A stretch of 64,000 nt of DNA, taken from contig NZ_JASHKN010000011.1 of NCBI RefSeq assembly GCF_030056735.1, forward strand, positions 112,687 to 176,686, given 5' to 3'. Under the pieces are notes generated by a model. It was not told the origin of the DNA and did not search any database. It was given only the letters and a program-made list of their open reading frames with translations. Shown here one piece after another: positions 56,047 through 64,000 of the stretch. This DNA comes from Rhodococcus sp. IEGM 1409 (GTDB taxonomy: Bacteria > Actinomycetota > Actinomycetes > Mycobacteriales > Mycobacteriaceae). A program made the translations under genes and the position numbers. The first letter of the stretch is position 1. Every line of letters starts with the position of its first letter.

Positions 56047-56119
56047 CGTCGTCTCCGCTCGTGGCGCGGAAGTCCCGCAACAATCAGACTATTCCGATGT
56101 TAGTCCCCGAAGCGGCGAT

Positions 56120-56560
56120 CTACCCGGTGTATGCAGCCGTCGTGCGAGCAGCGGCAGCGCGGGTGGCATCCGGGTCGTCGCCCGATGCGATTGCGGCATC
56201 AGCCAATAATTCACTACTTCCCGCGATGAACGCCTTGGCCTCGTCACTCGCCGACCATTCGGGTGTCTCGAGCGGCGTCGCAATCCCGAGTTCCACGTGT
56301 CGAGCCAACCCGAGCAATCCCATGTCCCACCCGACGCCGACGGCGCCAGGACCGTACTCGGCCCGCCGATCCGAGCCTCCCCCGACACCGGCATGAACCA
56401 CAGGGGATGCGGTCGAACTCGGTGACCGACGCCCAGACCGTATCGATGGGTGCCGCGAGTGTCCGCGACATGCGGAGCGTGCGTTTTTCCCTTCGTCACC
56501 GCCGAACGGGCCCAGTTCTCGCGCTACCAACTGCAACGAATCAACTGCTTTGTCGGCCAT
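56120..56560 (-). pseudogene. Decayed SRPBCC (START/AHSA1-like) gene
   Basis: One frame begins MADKAVDSLQLVARELGPFG and ends VGWDMGLLGLARHVEL...RAAAARTTAAYTG, the C-terminal signature of actinobacterial SRPBCC proteins. Between these, the family's first strand and helix appear in other frames: SRTLAAPIDTVWASVTEFDRIP at about 56400-56470 and LWFMPVSGEARIGG at about 56350-56395. The central beta-sheet region is missing, so the gene has at least two frameshifts and an internal deletion. It follows hisI and the DUF1905 gene on the same strand. Confidence 0.8.
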
Positions 56561-56585
56561 GAGGTTCCTCGGTTCGAGCGAAACT

Positions 56586-56879
56586 TCAGCTCAGTCGCTG
56601 CTGTAGATGTACTGATACTTCTTCTCCAGCGGAGCTCTTGCCGATCGCCTTGCAGAGGGCCACGCGCAGCGGAAGCCAGTGAGGTCCATCGCCGGAGGGC
56701 ATCAGCGTCGCCTCGAAGGGATGCTCACCATCGAGGGTCCCGACCACCTTGACAGCGCGCCTGGTTCCCAGAAGTTCCGCCGAGCCGGGCACGGTCAAAA
56801 ACGTCGCGAACGCCCCGTCTTTCTCGATGTGTGAGGTGAACGAGTAGTCGAGCGGTTGTGGAGTCTTGTCAGTGGCCAT
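56586..56879 (-). CDS. DUF1905 domain protein
   Basis: A 97-residue small beta-barrel protein: YSFTSHIEKDGAFATFLTVPG, LLGTRRAVKVVGTLDGEHPFEATLMPSGDG and a C-terminal LPLRVALCKAIGKSSAGEEVSV match DUF1905. The C-terminal bacteriocin-protection-like domain often fused to it is absent. Function is unknown. It starts 6 bp after the hisI stop and probably shares its transcript. Confidence 0.8.
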   Translation of the reverse strand: MATDKTPQPLDYSFTSHIEKDGAFATFLTVPGSAELLGTRRAVKVVGTLDGEHPFEATLMPSGDGPHWLPLRVALCKAIGKSSAGEEVSVHLQQRLS

Positions 56880-56885
56880 GTCGCG

Positions 56886-57233
56886 TCACTGCTGAGCGGC
56901 GAGCAGGACGTCGGTGTCGAAACACGTGTGAGAGCCGGTGTGGCATGCGGCGCCCTCCTGATCGACGATCAGCAGGACGGAATCGCCGTCACAGTCGAGG
57001 CGCACTTCGTGTACGTACTGGGTGTGCCCCGAGGTCTCTCCCTTGACCCAGTACTGCTGCCGCGAGCGCGAATAGTACGTCCCCTTACGGGTTTCCAGTG
57101 TTCGCGCGAGCGCTTCGTCGTCCATCCACGCGACCATCAGCACATCACCGGTCGACTTCTCCTGCGCAACCGCGCTGAACAGTCCGGCGTCGTTTCGCTT
57201 CAGCTTCGCCGCGATTGCGGGATCAAGGCTCAT
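56886..57233 (-). CDS. hisI: Phosphoribosyl-AMP cyclohydrolase HisI
   Basis: 115 residues, the usual length of a stand-alone HisI. It hydrolyses the purine ring of phosphoribosyl-AMP in histidine biosynthesis (third step). Conserved motifs are [40 protein letters not shown], and the metal-binding [21 protein letters not shown] with its Asp and Cys ligands. In related actinobacteria hisI follows hisF directly; here about 2.9 kb with three unrelated genes lie between them, so hisI must have its own promoter in the 100 bp before the divergent USP gene. Confidence 0.95.
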   Translation of the reverse strand: MSLDPAIAAKLKRNDAGLFSAVAQEKSTGDVLMVAWMDDEALARTLETRKGTYYSRSRQQYWVKGETSGHTQYVHEVRLDCDGDSVLLIVDQEGAACHTGSHTCFDTDVLLAAQQ

Positions 57234-57333
57234 ATGACGTTTATACCTTCCACCTGTGACTTCCGTGGAATTCCCCTGCGTGCCCGCCCTAGAATGGAAG
57301 TTCCTTCGCCGTCACCGTGGAAGAAGATCCGAC

Positions 57334-57855
57334 ATGAACCATCAGCACCATGACGGTCCGCACCCGGAGTACTCGTGCCATCTCGCGAACCCGGGTACCG
57401 ATCGCGTCCGAACACGCCACATCGTTCTCGGCATCGGCCCGGGTACTACCAGCCAGAATGTGCTCAGCTACGCACTGACGCTTGCCGCCAAGGAGGATTC
57501 AGCCCTCCACGTCGTTCACTGCATCACGTCCGAGGACCTGCCTGTCGAAACCGACTCACCACAATTCGAAACGCGCCTGCACGACGAGATGGTGGCGCAA
57601 CGCGAGCAGACAACCTCGACACTCACCTCGCACACCGACACCTGGACGTACGACTGCACCTACGGAGATCCGGCCGGTGTCATTCTCGCGACCGCGGACA
57701 AATATGACGCCTTCACCATCGTGATCGGCTCACCGCGAAAAGGCGCTGCCTCCGCGGTGAGCCAACTGATTCACAGCTCGGTCTCTTCCCGACTGAACCG
57801 GCAGAACCGCTATCCCGTGATATCGGTGCCCGCCGGCGTCAGATCAGCCAGATAG
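57334..57855 (+). CDS. Universal stress protein (UspA) family protein
   Basis: About 173 residues from ATG 57334 (MNHQHHDGP); a longer frame to 57256 adds Arg-rich sequence without family match. A single Usp domain: HIVLGIGPGTTSQNVLSYALTLAA at the start, AFTIVIGSPRKGAASAVSQLIHSSVSSRLNRQNRYPVISVP at the end, with a GxPxxG...G-like ATP-binding loop. The N-terminal His/Asp-rich stretch is extra. Members respond to hypoxia or starvation. It is one of the genes that separate hisI from hisF. Confidence 0.8.
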   Translation: MNHQHHDGPHPEYSCHLANPGTDRVRTRHIVLGIGPGTTSQNVLSYALTLAAKEDSALHVVHCITSEDLPVETDSPQFETRLHDEMVAQREQTTSTLTSHTDTWTYDCTYGDPAGVILATADKYDAFTIVIGSPRKGAASAVSQLIHSSVSSRLNRQNRYPVISVPAGVRSAR

Positions 57856-57877
57856 CCGAGCACCGGCACATGTCCGC

Positions 57878-59359
57878 CTAGACGATCGAATAGTCTTCGA
57901 GCGGAAAGCGTTTCGCTTCGATGAAAGCGTTGCGTGTCGACGTGGGCCGCAGGATCGCCGCCTCACCGTGCTGATTGAAGTAATAACTTCGCGCAGTCTG
58001 GCAACTGCCGCCGTAGAAGACGGAGTCCGCCAGGTTCTCCGTCATCCGGTCAAGGAACTCGGCGTTGGCAGTTTCGGTGACCTCGAATGTTTCCGCGCCG
58101 CGCCGTTTCACCTCGCCGAACAGTCGATCCATGTGCTGCATCTGGGATTCGATCGTCGTGAAGTAGGACAATCCACTGTACGAGTACGGACTGGCGAGCG
58201 TGAGGAAATTGGGGAAGTAGGGAACCGCGACCCCTTCGTAGGCCTGGAAACGGTTGTCACGCCACCACTTACCGAGGTTTCGGCCCTCGCGACCGATAAC
58301 CTCGATGGCCGGAAAATTCACATCCCAGAGGTTGAAGCCCGTTGCCAGCACCAAGGTGTCGATCTCGGTCTTGCGGCCGTCGGCGGTGACGATTCCGTCG
58401 GCAGTTATGTGATCGATCGACGCCGTTTCAAGATGCACGTTGTCCTTGGTGAACGTACGGAAGTAGCTGTTGGAGAACGTGGGTCGCTTGCAACCGAAGT
58501 CGTAGTCCGGTGTGAGTTGCTTGCGCAGGGTCACATCTCGTACCTGGGACCGCAGAAACGCGCGTGATGCGGCCGACGCACCCTTGTTCAACAGTTTGAC
58601 CTGCTTGTAGTGCAGGACTGCGCTGACCATGATCATTTCGAGAATTGACGAACTGACGGCGCGGGCGATTCGCTGCGTGAGCGGAATGCGCGAGAACAGC
58701 TTCTGCACTGCGTTCGGGATGGGGACGTCGATCTTGGGAACCACCCAGATCGGCGTGCGCTGGTAGACGGTCAACTCTGCGGCCTGACGCGCCACCTCGG
58801 GGATCAACTGCACAGCGGTAGCACCGGTTCCGATGATTGCGGTCTTGGTGCCGGACAGATCGTAGGAATCGTCCCAGGCAGTGGTGTGGATGATCTTGCC
58901 GGCGAAGTCGTCGATACCGGAGATGTCCGGCCGATGCGGTTGCGACAGGAAGCCCGTCGCAGTCAGGAGATACTTGGCAGTAATGTCTGGCGCCCCTTCG
59001 ACGGATACGACCCAGTGCGACGAATCCTCGTCCCAGCGGGCTCCGTTGACCACGGCACCGAACGTCATGTGCTTACGCAGGTCGTATTTGTCTGCGACAT
59101 GATCGGCGTACTTCTTGAGTTCGGCGCCCGGCGCAAAGAGCCTGGACCAGTTCGGATTGGGCTCGAACGAATACGAGTACGTGACCGACGCGATGTCGAC
59201 AGCCAACCCGGGATAGCGGTTGACGTGCCACGTTCCGCCCAAATCGTCCTCGCGCTCGAGGATCGCAAGGTTTTTCAGGCCAAGTCGCTTGAGTTGAATG
59301 GCTGCACCCATTCCGCCGAAGCCCGCCCCCACCACTACTGCGTCGTACTGCACTGCCAT
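57878..59359 (-). CDS. Baeyer-Villiger/flavin-containing monooxygenase
   Basis: 493 residues. An FAD Rossmann motif VVVGAGFGGMGAA at the N terminus, then GGTWHVNRYPGLAVDI, the type I Baeyer-Villiger fingerprint FxGxxxHxxxW as FAGKIIHTTAW, and the NADP motif IIGTGATAVQLIPEVA. The enzyme uses NADPH and O2 to insert oxygen next to a ketone or to oxidise a heteroatom. The ATG has AGAGGGA upstream. It is divergent from a TetR gene, with a palindrome and tandem repeats in between, a common arrangement for substrate-inducible monooxygenases. The substrate is unknown. Confidence 0.9.
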   Translation of the reverse strand: MAVQYDAVVVGAGFGGMGAAIQLKRLGLKNLAILEREDDLGGTWHVNRYPGLAVDIASVTYSYSFEPNPNWSRLFAPGAELKKYADHVADKYDLRKHMTFGAVVNGARWDEDSSHWVVSVEGAPDITAKYLLTATGFLSQPHRPDISGIDDFAGKIIHTTAWDDSYDLSGTKTAIIGTGATAVQLIPEVARQAAELTVYQRTPIWVVPKIDVPIPNAVQKLFSRIPLTQRIARAVSSSILEMIMVSAVLHYKQVKLLNKGASAASRAFLRSQVRDVTLRKQLTPDYDFGCKRPTFSNSYFRTFTKDNVHLETASIDHITADGIVTADGRKTEIDTLVLATGFNLWDVNFPAIEVIGREGRNLGKWWRDNRFQAYEGVAVPYFPNFLTLASPYSYSGLSYFTTIESQMQHMDRLFGEVKRRGAETFEVTETANAEFLDRMTENLADSVFYGGSCQTARSYYFNQHGEAAILRPTSTRNAFIEAKRFPLEDYSIV

Positions 59360-59372
59360 CGGAGAATCCCTC

Positions 59373-59415
59373 TCATGAACTACGCACTCATGAACTACGC
59401 ACCCGTGAACTGCAC
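59373..59415. repeat. 15-bp tandem repeats upstream of the monooxygenase
   Basis: Two exact units TCATGAACTACGCAC followed by a shortened, mutated third (CCGTGAACTGCAC). They lie in the leader region of the Baeyer-Villiger monooxygenase, 13 bp above its ATG. Confidence 0.85.
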
Positions 59416-59436
59416 ATCAGAAACTGACACGTCATT

Positions 59437-59452
59437 CCGTTATTGAGAACGG
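59437..59452. promoter_or_regulatory. Candidate TetR operator
   Basis: CCGTT-ATTGAG-AACGG is a perfect 5-bp-arm palindrome in the divergent region, 13 bp before the TetR start. Its position fits joint control of the regulator and the monooxygenase. Confidence 0.55.
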
Positions 59453-59465
59453 TATCATTCCAGAC

Positions 59466-60095
59466 GTGACGAAGGCCATGACCCGAGCGGAACGAAAAAA
59501 AGCGGAATTACGCCGCGAGATCATCGACGCATCATTCGAGTGCTTCGCCGAGCGCGGCTATCACGCAACCGGAATTGCCGACATCGCAACAACTCTCGGA
59601 ATCGGCCACGGGACCTTCTACCGGTACTTCGAAAACAAACGCGACATCATCGACCACGTCATCGACGACCTGATCGCCAAGATCATCAGCGCACTGGCTA
59701 CCGAGAATTCACCTGACGCAGCAAGCACTCTGGACGAGTACCGCGCTCAAGTGGGACGGATCGCCGAAGCGCTCCCCCGCATCTTCTTCGACGACCCACG
59801 AATCCCGCGGGTTCTGCTTTTCGAGACGACGGGCGTCGACGCCGATCTCACGGGCCGGATGCTCGATCTACTCGACCAGTCGGCATCGTTGACCGCGGCG
59901 TACCTGCACCACGGAGTCGAATGCGGCTATCTACGCGCCGACCTCGACGTCGACAACACTGCGCAGGCCGTCAACGGCATGATGCTGGCAAGTGCGATTC
60001 AAGGATTGCGAGCCGATTCGTCCGTCGACTGCACGGCACTGAACCAGGCCATCAGCCGCCTCATGTTCGACGGAATCCGCGCCGAGAACGCCTAG
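59466..60095 (+). CDS. TetR-family transcriptional regulator
   Basis: 209 residues from GTG 59466, or 205 from ATG 59478. The N-terminal helix-turn-helix reads [47 protein letters not shown], a clear TetR_N domain; the C-terminal ligand domain is AcrR-like without a recognisable pocket. It is divergent from the Baeyer-Villiger monooxygenase and probably represses it. Its last 4 bp overlap the stop of the convergent hisF gene (60092-60095), which suggests that a segment was joined very close to the end of hisF. Confidence 0.9.
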   Translation: MTKAMTRAERKKAELRREIIDASFECFAERGYHATGIADIATTLGIGHGTFYRYFENKRDIIDHVIDDLIAKIISALATENSPDAASTLDEYRAQVGRIAEALPRIFFDDPRIPRVLLFETTGVDADLTGRMLDLLDQSASLTAAYLHHGVECGYLRADLDVDNTAQAVNGMMLASAIQGLRADSSVDCTALNQAISRLMFDGIRAENA

Positions 60096-60865
60096 CGAAC
60101 AACAATTCCCTCGGCACGCATCGCATCCTTGACCTGCGGGATGCTCAGATCGCCGAAGTGGAAGACGCTTGCTGCGAGAACTGCGTCCGCGCCCGCTTCG
60201 ACAGCAGGGGCGAAATGCTCGACCAGGCCGGCGCCGCCACTGGCGATCACCGGTACGTGGACCGCCGCCCGGACAGCGCGGATCATCAGCAGGTCGAAGC
60301 CGGCTTTGGTGCCGTCGGCATCCATCGAGTTCAGCAGGATCTCCCCCACTCCCAACTCCGCGCCACGCTCGGCCCACTCCACCGCGTCGATCCCGGTGCC
60401 GCGTTTGCCTCCGTGCGTGGTGACCTCCCAGCCCGACGGTGTGTCCGGCTGACCCTGGGGAACGGTGCGGGCATCGACCGAGAGGACGATGCACTGCGAG
60501 CCGAAACGCTCACTCAGTTCCTTGAGCAGTTCCGGGCGCGCGATCGCGGCGGTATTGACGCTGACCTTGTCGGCACCGGCACGCAGCAGACGATCGACGT
60601 CCGCGACCGTGCGCACTCCACCGCCGACGGTGAGGGGAATGAAAACCTGCTCGGCAGTACGACTTACGACGTCGAGCATCGTGCCGCGATCCGACGTGGA
60701 TGCGGTCACGTCCAGGAAGGTCAGTTCGTCGGCACCCTGAGCGTCGTACGCTGCCGCGAGTTCCACGGGATCTCCGGCGTCGCGAAGATTCTCGAAATTG
60801 ACACCCTTGACCACTCGTCCGGCGTCGACGTCGAGGCACGGAATCACACGAACTGCGAGGGTCAT
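60092..60865 (-). CDS. hisF: Imidazole glycerol phosphate synthase cyclase subunit HisF
   Basis: 257 residues, a (beta/alpha)8 barrel that with HisH makes imidazole glycerol phosphate and AICAR. Motifs: [18 protein letters not shown] at the N terminus (catalytic Asp), [33 protein letters not shown], and the second-half Asp in [22 protein letters not shown] lies 9 bp upstream of the ATG. The start overlaps the impA stop (ATGA, 60862-60865). Confidence 0.96.
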   Translation of the reverse strand: MTLAVRVIPCLDVDAGRVVKGVNFENLRDAGDPVELAAAYDAQGADELTFLDVTASTSDRGTMLDVVSRTAEQVFIPLTVGGGVRTVADVDRLLRAGADKVSVNTAAIARPELLKELSERFGSQCIVLSVDARTVPQGQPDTPSGWEVTTHGGKRGTGIDAVEWAERGAELGVGEILLNSMDADGTKAGFDLLMIRAVRAAVHVPVIASGGAGLVEHFAPAVEAGADAVLAASVFHFGDLSIPQVKDAMRAEGIVVR

Positions 60866-61695
60866 GACTGTGGTCCTCCTGAGGACGAAGCGCGCGGATC
60901 ACCGAGCGCGTTGAGGATATCGAGAATCTCACCGTGGATGCCCGGAGCGGCGGCGAGCACCGACTCCGATTCTACGGTCCACGGATTGCCGGCTAGATCG
61001 GTGACCACCCCACCCGCACCGCGAACGAGCGCGACCCCGGCCGCGTTGTCCCACGCGTTGCGGCCGTAGACGATCGCTCCACCCAAGATGCCCGCTGCAG
61101 TGAAAGCCAGATCGACTCCGGTGGAGCCGTGTATCCGGATCCGCGAGGACACCTTGCTGATCTCGGCGAGCAGGTCGAGTCGGAAGCTACCGGGAATCCG
61201 GCCACGACTGTTGACGTTGAGTGCGCCCAAGCCGACGATCGACGACGCCAGATCGGTTGGCTCCAGCGGCGGTACGGCGACTCCGTTGACCAACAGTGAA
61301 CCGCCTGCGCGGGTGGCGTACGTGTGACCGATCAACGGAAGCCAGGTCAATCCGAGCACCGGGACACCGTCGTCGAGAAGCGCCAACAGCGTTCCGGCAG
61401 TTGGTAATCCGGCCGAGTAGTTGAAAGTGCCGTCGACGGGGTCGAGAACCCAGACAAGTCCCGAACCGACGTCGGGGCCACCGAATTCCTCGCCGTGCAC
61501 CTCGATGCCGGTCTGCTCGAACAACTCCGCGCTCAACCGCTTCTCGAGCGCGAGATCAACCTCGGTGGCAAAATCGCCCCAACCCTTGCGGACCGCGCTC
61601 GGGGCACCGACACCGGAGACGAACTGATCGTGGACGCCGTCGAGAAGCCGACCCGCAATCGCGAGAAGTTCGTCGAGGTCACGCGTCGGTGTCAT
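60862..61695 (-). CDS. impA: Inositol monophosphatase family protein ImpA-like
   Basis: 277 residues with the Mg-dependent phosphatase motifs HGEEFGG (Glu ligand), [12 protein letters not shown] (DPxDGT) and the C-terminal [15 protein letters not shown]. It lies between hisA and hisF, the place of impA in mycobacteria. Members may hydrolyse inositol phosphate for phosphatidylinositol synthesis or histidinol phosphate; genomic position alone does not settle this. It is coupled to hisF by a 4-bp overlap. Confidence 0.85.
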   Translation of the reverse strand: MTPTRDLDELLAIAGRLLDGVHDQFVSGVGAPSAVRKGWGDFATEVDLALEKRLSAELFEQTGIEVHGEEFGGPDVGSGLVWVLDPVDGTFNYSAGLPTAGTLLALLDDGVPVLGLTWLPLIGHTYATRAGGSLLVNGVAVPPLEPTDLASSIVGLGALNVNSRGRIPGSFRLDLLAEISKVSSRIRIHGSTGVDLAFTAAGILGGAIVYGRNAWDNAAGVALVRGAGGVVTDLAGNPWTVESESVLAAAPGIHGEILDILNALGDPRASSSGGPQS

Positions 61696-61704
61696 CTGGA
61701 AAAT

Positions 61705-62439
61705 CTATCCGGAAACTGCTGCCAGTGCTTCGGGGAGTGTGAAGCGACCGGCATAGAGCGCCTTGCCCACGATCGCGCCCTCGACACCCTGATCAACCAG
61801 GCTGGAAATGGCGAGGAGATCCTCGATGGTCGACACACCGCCGGAGGCGACGACGTGCGCGTCGGTGACCGCGCATACCTGGCTGAGAAGTTCGAGATTG
61901 GGCCCGGTGAGCGTGCCGTCCTTGGAGACGTCGGTGACGACGTAACGGGTGCAGCCGTCACGGTCCAGACGCGCGAGGGTCTCCCACAGATCGCCGCCGT
62001 CGGTGACCCAGCCGCGACCACGGGTGCGGTACTGGCCGTCGACGAGACGAACGTCGAGGCCGACAGCGATCTTGTCGCCGTACTTGGCCAAGGCACGCGC
62101 ACACCATTCGGGATCTTCGATTGCGGCTGTACCGAGATTCACGCGAGCACAGCCGGTGGCCAGCGCAGCTTCCAGGGAGGCGTCGTCGCGGATTCCACCG
62201 GACAGTTCCACCTTGACCGTCAGGTCGCCGATGACGCCGGCCAGCAGTTCGCTGTTCGATCCACGCCCGAAAGCAGCGTCGAGGTCGACCAGGTGCACCC
62301 ATTCGGCACCGTCGTTCTGCCACGCAAGAGCAGCGTCGCGGGGCGACCCGTAACCGGTCTCACTTCCCGCCTCTCCTTGCACGAGGCGAACAGCTTCACC
62401 GTTGACAACATCTACAGCAGGCAAAAGGACCAGGCTCAC
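61705..62439 (-). CDS. priA: Phosphoribosyl isomerase HisA/PriA
   Basis: 244 residues from GTG 62439 ([19 protein letters not shown]), the usual length; a longer frame to 62487 has no homologous look. Motifs: [58 protein letters not shown] and [20 protein letters not shown] with the catalytic Asp residues. In actinobacteria lacking a separate trpF, this enzyme isomerises both ProFAR (histidine) and PRA (tryptophan); whether trpF exists elsewhere in this genome is not visible. Confidence 0.93.
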   Translation of the reverse strand: MSLVLLPAVDVVNGEAVRLVQGEAGSETGYGSPRDAALAWQNDGAEWVHLVDLDAAFGRGSNSELLAGVIGDLTVKVELSGGIRDDASLEAALATGCARVNLGTAAIEDPEWCARALAKYGDKIAVGLDVRLVDGQYRTRGRGWVTDGGDLWETLARLDRDGCTRYVVTDVSKDGTLTGPNLELLSQVCAVTDAHVVASGGVSTIEDLLAISSLVDQGVEGAIVGKALYAGRFTLPEALAAVSG

Positions 62440-62458
62440 GTGCGGTAACCCTAGTGGG

Positions 62459-62710
62459 TCAGGACCTCGAACCGTCCTCCGGGTCACCGAACGCTTTTCG
62501 GGTCATCCGCTTGGATACGACGCCCATTGCCGCAATCGCAGCGACGACCCCCACGAGACCGATCGCGAGGCTGACACCCGGCGAGGGTTCGAGCACAACG
62601 ATGACGACCGTGGCGACCGCCAGCGCAGCCACCGCAGCGCCGAGCGAGAACAACGCCAAACGGGCGAGGGAAAAATCGTCGCCGCGGTTCGGTCCGGATC
62701 TCCCGGTCAC
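62459..62710 (-). CDS. Small two-helix membrane protein within the his cluster
   Basis: 83 residues from GTG 62710, which overlaps the hisH stop (GTGA). Two hydrophobic segments ([22 protein letters not shown] and [21 protein letters not shown]) and a charged tail [14 protein letters not shown]. No known domain. It starts inside hisH and ends 19 bp before hisA, so it is transcribed with the his genes; its role is unknown. Confidence 0.75.
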   Translation of the reverse strand: MTGRSGPNRGDDFSLARLALFSLGAAVAALAVATVVIVVLEPSPGVSLAIGLVGVVAAIAAMGVVSKRMTRKAFGDPEDGSRS

Positions 62711-63342
62711 AAACTCTGCACCCAATTGCTCAGCAACTCGGCGCCTGCATCGCCGGACTTCTCGGGGTGGAACTGCGTCGCGGACAACGCACCGTTCTCG
62801 ACGGCAGCGAGGAACTTTCCGCCGTGATCTGCCCACGTCAGCTTCGGAGGTGCAATGTGCTCGGACGGCGCGAGTTCCCAACTCTGCACACCGTACGAGT
62901 GGACGAAGTAGAAGCGGGTATCGGCGTCGATACCCTTGAACAGGGTGCTGGACTCCGGAGCCTCCACGGTGTTCCAGCCCATGTGCGGCAGGACCTCTGC
63001 TTGCAGCCTCTCGACGGTGCCGGGCCATTCGCCGCAGCCCTCCGCCTCGACACCGAATTCGACTCCCCGGTCGAACAGAATCTGCATGCCGACGCAGATG
63101 CCCAGCACCGGTCGGCCACCTGCCAGGCGTCTGCCGATGATTCGGTCACCCTGGACTGCGCGCAGACCTTCCATGCAGGCCGCGAACGCGCCGACGCCGG
63201 GCACCACCAGACCGTCCGCCGCCAATGCAACCTTCATATCGTTGGTCACCTCCACCTGCGCCCCGGTGCGCGCCAATGCGCGAGTAGCCGAATGCAGGTT
63301 GCCGGAGCCGTAATCGAGTACAGCAATCGTGGAAGCGCTCAT
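62707..63342 (-). CDS. hisH: Imidazole glycerol phosphate synthase glutamine amidotransferase subunit HisH
   Basis: 211 residues, class I glutamine amidotransferase: [11 protein letters not shown] at the N terminus, [14 protein letters not shown], the nucleophile Cys in [11 protein letters not shown], and the catalytic His-Glu in [13 protein letters not shown]. It supplies ammonia to HisF. It is followed by the small membrane gene and preceded by an MFS gene on the same strand at 9 bp. Confidence 0.96.
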   Translation of the reverse strand: MSASTIAVLDYGSGNLHSATRALARTGAQVEVTNDMKVALAADGLVVPGVGAFAACMEGLRAVQGDRIIGRRLAGGRPVLGICVGMQILFDRGVEFGVEAEGCGEWPGTVERLQAEVLPHMGWNTVEAPESSTLFKGIDADTRFYFVHSYGVQSWELAPSEHIAPPKLTWADHGGKFLAAVENGALSATQFHPEKSGDAGAELLSNWVQSL

Positions 63343-63351
63343 GCCCCAACT

Positions 63352-64000
63352 CTATCGGGCAACCCTGCTGCCGATCACTTTGCCGCCCGCGGCCAGTGCA
63401 GGAAGGAGAGCCACAACTACCGCGGAGACCGCGAACACCCACGCATAGCCGGCTGTAGTAGCCACGAATCCCAACGCCAGCGCTCCGATCCCGGTACCGG
63501 CGTCATAGCCGATGTTCCAGATCGCGCTCGCGGACCCGAGTTGCCTCGGGCCGGCAGCCTGAAACGCCATGACCAAGGATTCGTTCTGCACCGCCCCGAA
63601 TCCGAGCCCGAAAAGGACCGCCGCGCAGAACAAGACCGGCGTCGAACCGCCGTCGACGTTGATCGCGAACAGCACCAATCCGATGGTCGACGACGCCAAT
63701 GCCGGTGCGAGTGTCCGACCGCTGCCGAGACGGTCGGCGATCAGCCCCGCCGAGTACCGGCCGACCAACATCGACCCACTCGCCGTCGCCAACACCACGC
63801 CCGCAACGGCCGCGCGCTCCGAGATGGCGATCGGCAGCAGAGACGACAGCCCGCCGAACGACGCGGACACGCACGCCAAAGCGAGTACTGGAACCAAGAC
63901 TGCGAACACACTCAACCGAGCGGATTCCCCGGTGGGCTGGGCGAAGAGCTTCGGCAACCGGGCAATGGCCACCAGTGCGAGTGCCGGGACCAGCGCACCG
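63352..64000 (-). CDS. MFS transporter, C-terminal part (partial)
   Basis: The gene enters from beyond the window end; 216 residues are visible. Six hydrophobic segments are seen, with the MFS loop motif GRYSAGLIADRLGSGR between two of them, and GFGAVQNESLVMAFQAAGP further on. This is the C-terminal half of a 12-helix transporter. It reads into hisH 9 bp downstream and may share the his operon transcript. The substrate is unknown. Confidence 0.8.
   Translation of the reverse strand, partial: GALVPALALVAIARLPKLFAQPTGESARLSVFAVLVPVLALACVSASFGGLSSLLPIAISERAAVAGVVLATASGSMLVGRYSAGLIADRLGSGRTLAPALASSTIGLVLFAINVDGGSTPVLFCAAVLFGLGFGAVQNESLVMAFQAAGPRQLGSASAIWNIGYDAGTGIGALALGFVATTAGYAWVFAVSAVVVALLPALAAGGKVIGSRVAR

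Noticed and set aside
1-64000. CRISPR arrays, tRNA or rRNA genes, insertion sequences and phage attachment sites
   Set aside because: Reading both strands showed no regularly spaced repeats, no tRNA-like cloverleaf with conserved TTCGA arm, no rRNA sequence and no transposase or integrase gene.

Overview
The window is high-G+C actinobacterial DNA, most likely from Rhodococcus or a close mycolic-acid-producing relative. The support is an antigen-85-type mycolyltransferase, an F420-type oxidoreductase, a 13E12-family HNH protein with a mycobacterial-type SOS box, and a his cluster in the order hisH-(small membrane gene)-hisA-impA-hisF. The species is not settled by the sequence.

Layout. 1-2166 (+): end of a 3-hydroxyisobutyrate-dehydrogenase-like gene, a carboxymuconolactone-decarboxylase-family gene and an FAD-dependent KstD-like oxidoreductase, probably one catabolic operon. 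2177-4129 (-): an ArsR-GNAT fusion and a mycolyltransferase-like esterase. 4216-30996 (-): one 26.8-kb gene for an 8,926-residue nonribosomal peptide synthetase (NRPS) with seven adenylation (A) domains, two epimerases and a terminal thioesterase. 31240-35722 (+): a three-gene operon of molybdenum hydroxylase FAD subunit, fused 2Fe-2S/molybdopterin subunit, and a membrane protein with two ABM-type domains. 35809-39035: 13E12/HNH protein, a gene-poor 0.55 kb, an acyl-ACP thioesterase and a DUF1003 membrane protein. 39039-46547 (-): an apparent operon of response regulator, histidine kinase, DUF2231 membrane protein, methyltransferase and a second NRPS (C-A-T-C). 46847-48852 (+): haem-type membrane protein, NuoF-like flavoprotein (frameshifted here) and ferredoxin. 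48911-56560: multicopper oxidase with a C-terminal propeller-like region, VOC protein, an NRPS remnant, an ArsR/CDF metal-efflux pair, a Ddn-like oxidoreductase, a DUF2784 protein and a decayed SRPBCC gene. 56586-64000: DUF1905 gene, hisI, a USP gene, a Baeyer-Villiger monooxygenase with a divergent TetR regulator, then hisF, impA, hisA/priA, a small membrane gene, hisH and part of an MFS transporter.

The main point of interest is the giant NRPS. Two of its A domains, both with a serine pocket, are encoded by a perfect 1,573-bp direct repeat whose ends coincide with the C-A and A-T domain junctions. The copies lie 7,851 bp (2,617 codons) apart and the block has a C-poor, G/T-rich coding strand unlike the rest of the gene. 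This looks like a natural A-domain replacement, and recombination between the copies would leave an in-frame five-module synthetase. The predicted assembly order is X1-Ser-D-X3-Ser-D-(allo)Thr-X6-X7, started by an EntF-like condensation domain, with release by the thioesterase. No loading protein, MbtH protein or iron-regulator box was seen in the window. The second NRPS lies in an operon with a two-component system and ends in an unpaired condensation domain. A decayed A-T fragment about 10 kb away could be what is left of a partner.
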